The position numbers were made by a program, and so were the translations under genes. The notes beneath the pieces were generated by a model that had not been told where the DNA came from, ran no database searches, and worked only from the letters and a program-made list of their open reading frames with translations. From NCBI GenBank assembly GCA_007124415.1, contig SLFE01000057.1:1-7337 (forward strand): a stretch of 7,337 nt of DNA. The letters run 5' to 3'. This DNA comes from Waddliaceae bacterium (lineage in GTDB: Bacteria > Chlamydiota > Chlamydiia > Chlamydiales > SLFE01). Within the stretch, counting starts at the first letter, position 1; every line of letters begins with the position of its first letter. Positions 6,087 to 7,337 of the stretch are shown here, in pieces.

Positions 6087-7337
6087 TCCGCGCAAAAAAG
6101 CTTTCCGACATTGAATTCACCGTCAGCTCGAGATCGATGTTTTGCGTCCTTCTTATCCTGATCGCCCTCTGCCGCGGAGGGCTTGAACTTGCCATGGCAA
6201 AAAAATTCGCCATGATCGCGCAGTTCGGCGGACTTGTCGCCATAAGCACACTGCTGTTCTTTCCACGAACCTATTTTTTCTCATCTTCCCAAAAATTTTA
6301 TATCTCCTTTGCGCTGCTTTTTATCGCCGAATCATTTTTAAGCTGTTTTCTAACGTTCACCCTCAGCGATACCGGAATTTGGATCGTTTACTTCGCGTTC
6401 AACATAGGACTCCTTTGGATAGGACTCCTCACAATCAGATGGTTCGAAAAAAAAGAGCTGACAATCAATATCGCTCCCGTCCTGCTGTTTGCGGGCTGGC
6501 TGCTTTTTGCCGTCGCCGCTCTTGAAATGCTCCGCTTAATCGCATTCGACGCCACAGCGGAAATTATTTTAGTCCGCCCGGCATCGCTCACCGGAAGCTT
6601 CCTCCACTACCCTCTCATTATTGTTCTCTTGGGGCTGCTATCGCTTCAGTGGTACGTCATATCCTCAAAAAAAGCCTACCTTTGGTCGGGCCTTATCTTT
6701 TGTCTGGCCCCTATTGCCGCCGCCTCAAGGTCGGGCGTGCTCATATTTCTCGCCTCGCTATTATTTTATCCCTTTGCCGCTCCCTTGCAGAAGTCAAAAA
6801 AAATCATTTTTCTCGGCGCCCTCATCGCCGCAGGCAGCTTATTCGCGCTTGTTTATTTTTCTAAAGAGAACAGTCGATCTTCTTTCCACAAACACGCCCG
6901 CCACATAGTGACCGCAGCCAGCAAAAAATCGAGGGGAAACAGCGTCCGCATCAAAATCTGGAACCAGGTAGTCTCCGAATGGCTCGGCACCAACCTTCTC
7001 ATCGGCGAAAAAGCGGGAAAATACACCAACGCCTCGAAAAACATGCTCGCCAAAAATAAGTCCGGCGCCGGCAAAGGGAGCATATCCGAGTCGAGCGTGC
7101 TCCAACTCCTCTCCAACTTCGGCCTGATCGGCATGGTCCTCTTTTACGCCATACTTCTCCAAATCCCCCGCTTCATCCACTCCGATCACTATTGGATGAG
7201 AGCCGCTTTTTATGCCTCCCTTTTCCAAACCCTCTTCTATCAATCAGTCGAGGTTGTCCCCTTCATGACCCTCCTTTTTCTGTTCCCGTTCATTTCCCAA
7301 TCCTACAAAATCCATGTTGATAAATATTTTTTTTTTA
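6083..7337 (+). CDS. O-antigen polymerase/ligase-type membrane protein (Wzy/WaaL family), partial at the right edge
   Basis: ATG at 6083 overlaps the previous TGA (ATGA), and the frame stays open for 418 codons to the window end, so the C-terminus is incomplete. The protein is strongly hydrophobic with about ten probable membrane spans (for example residues 18-30, 42-60, 72-92, 99-118, 130-150, 175-192, 198-228, 240-259). A long hydrophilic loop at about 260-336 precedes two or more C-terminal spans. The pattern RPASLTGSFLHYP (165-177), AAASRSGVLIFL (212-223), NSVRIKIWNQ (286-295) with LLIGEKAGKY, and ESSVLQLLSNFGLIG (336-350) corresponds to conserved stretches of the Wzy/WaaL superfamily, where the large periplasmic loop and its Arg residues act in glycan transfer. 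Whether it polymerises repeat units or ligates glycan to lipid A core cannot be told from sequence. It sits naturally after nucleotide-sugar genes. A8 (6447-6454) and T10 (7327-7336) tracts lie in frame. Confidence 0.82.
   Translation, partial: MIRAKKLSDIEFTVSSRSMFCVLLILIALCRGGLELAMAKKFAMIAQFGGLVAISTLLFFPRTYFFSSSQKFYISFALLFIAESFLSCFLTFTLSDTGIWIVYFAFNIGLLWIGLLTIRWFEKKELTINIAPVLLFAGWLLFAVAALEMLRLIAFDATAEIILVRPASLTGSFLHYPLIIVLLGLLSLQWYVISSKKAYLWSGLIFCLAPIAAASRSGVLIFLASLLFYPFAAPLQKSKKIIFLGALIAAGSLFALVYFSKENSRSSFHKHARHIVTAASKKSRGNSVRIKIWNQVVSEWLGTNLLIGEKAGKYTNASKNMLAKNKSGAGKGSISESSVLQLLSNFGLIGMVLFYAILLQIPRFIHSDHYWMRAAFYASLFQTLFYQSVEVVPFMTLLFLFPFISQSYKIHVDKYFFF

Noticed and set aside
4896..6095. 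Two long minus-strand open frames (4896-5555 and 5559-6095)
   Set aside because: Both are antisense to the fused enzyme, whose domains are unmistakable; long antisense frames arise from the codon bias of this G+C-richer region.
6621..7243. Overlapping open frames on both strands within the last gene
   Set aside because: The frame from 6083 is continuous and encodes clear membrane spans and Wzy/WaaL-type motifs, so the others are shadows.

Overview
This window looks like part of a surface-polysaccharide locus from a Gram-negative bacterium. Five protein genes are supported: one on the minus strand at the left edge (cut off), then four on the plus strand, the last cut off at the right edge. 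I see no tRNA, rRNA, CRISPR array, transposase or clear terminator. The two hypothetical genes and the overall base composition (low-to-mid 40s % G+C on the left, near 50% in the operon, from counts on a few lines) are compatible with an environmental, amoeba-associated chlamydia (Parachlamydiales). That placement rests mainly on a remembered resemblance of the left-hand protein to hypothetical proteins of that group and is tentative.

Layout: 1-715 (minus) encodes a protein with a probable signal peptide and weak protein-kinase-like motifs. It probably starts at TTG, with an in-frame ATG four codons upstream, and its C-terminus lies outside the window. 728-886 is a divergent intergenic region with inverted repeats and candidate promoters. 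887-1927 (plus) is an unrecognised 346-residue protein with a hydrophobic N-terminus. After a 64-base A/T-rich gap come four tightly packed plus-strand functions in three genes: a UDP-sugar 6-dehydrogenase (WbpA type, 1992-3332), a PLP-dependent sugar aminotransferase (WbpE type, 3340-4446), and one long gene that joins a Gfo/Idh/MocA oxidoreductase (WbpB type) to a left-handed beta-helix N-acetyltransferase (WbpD type, 4443-6086). A multi-membrane-span O-antigen polymerase/ligase-type protein (6083 to the right edge) follows with a 4-base overlap.

Together the WbpA, WbpB, WbpE and WbpD activities make the known four-step route from UDP-GlcNAc to UDP-2,3-diacetamido-2,3-dideoxy-glucuronic acid: C6 oxidation, C3 oxidation, C3 transamination, C3-amine acetylation. 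The polymerase/ligase suggests that the sugar goes into an O-antigen or capsule-like glycan. The 2-epimerase (WbpI) needed for the manno form, and glycosyltransferases and flippase, are not in the window. The most notable points are the WbpB-WbpD fusion, which puts steps 2 and 4 on one chain around the separate step-3 enzyme, and the secreted, possibly kinase-like left-edge protein.
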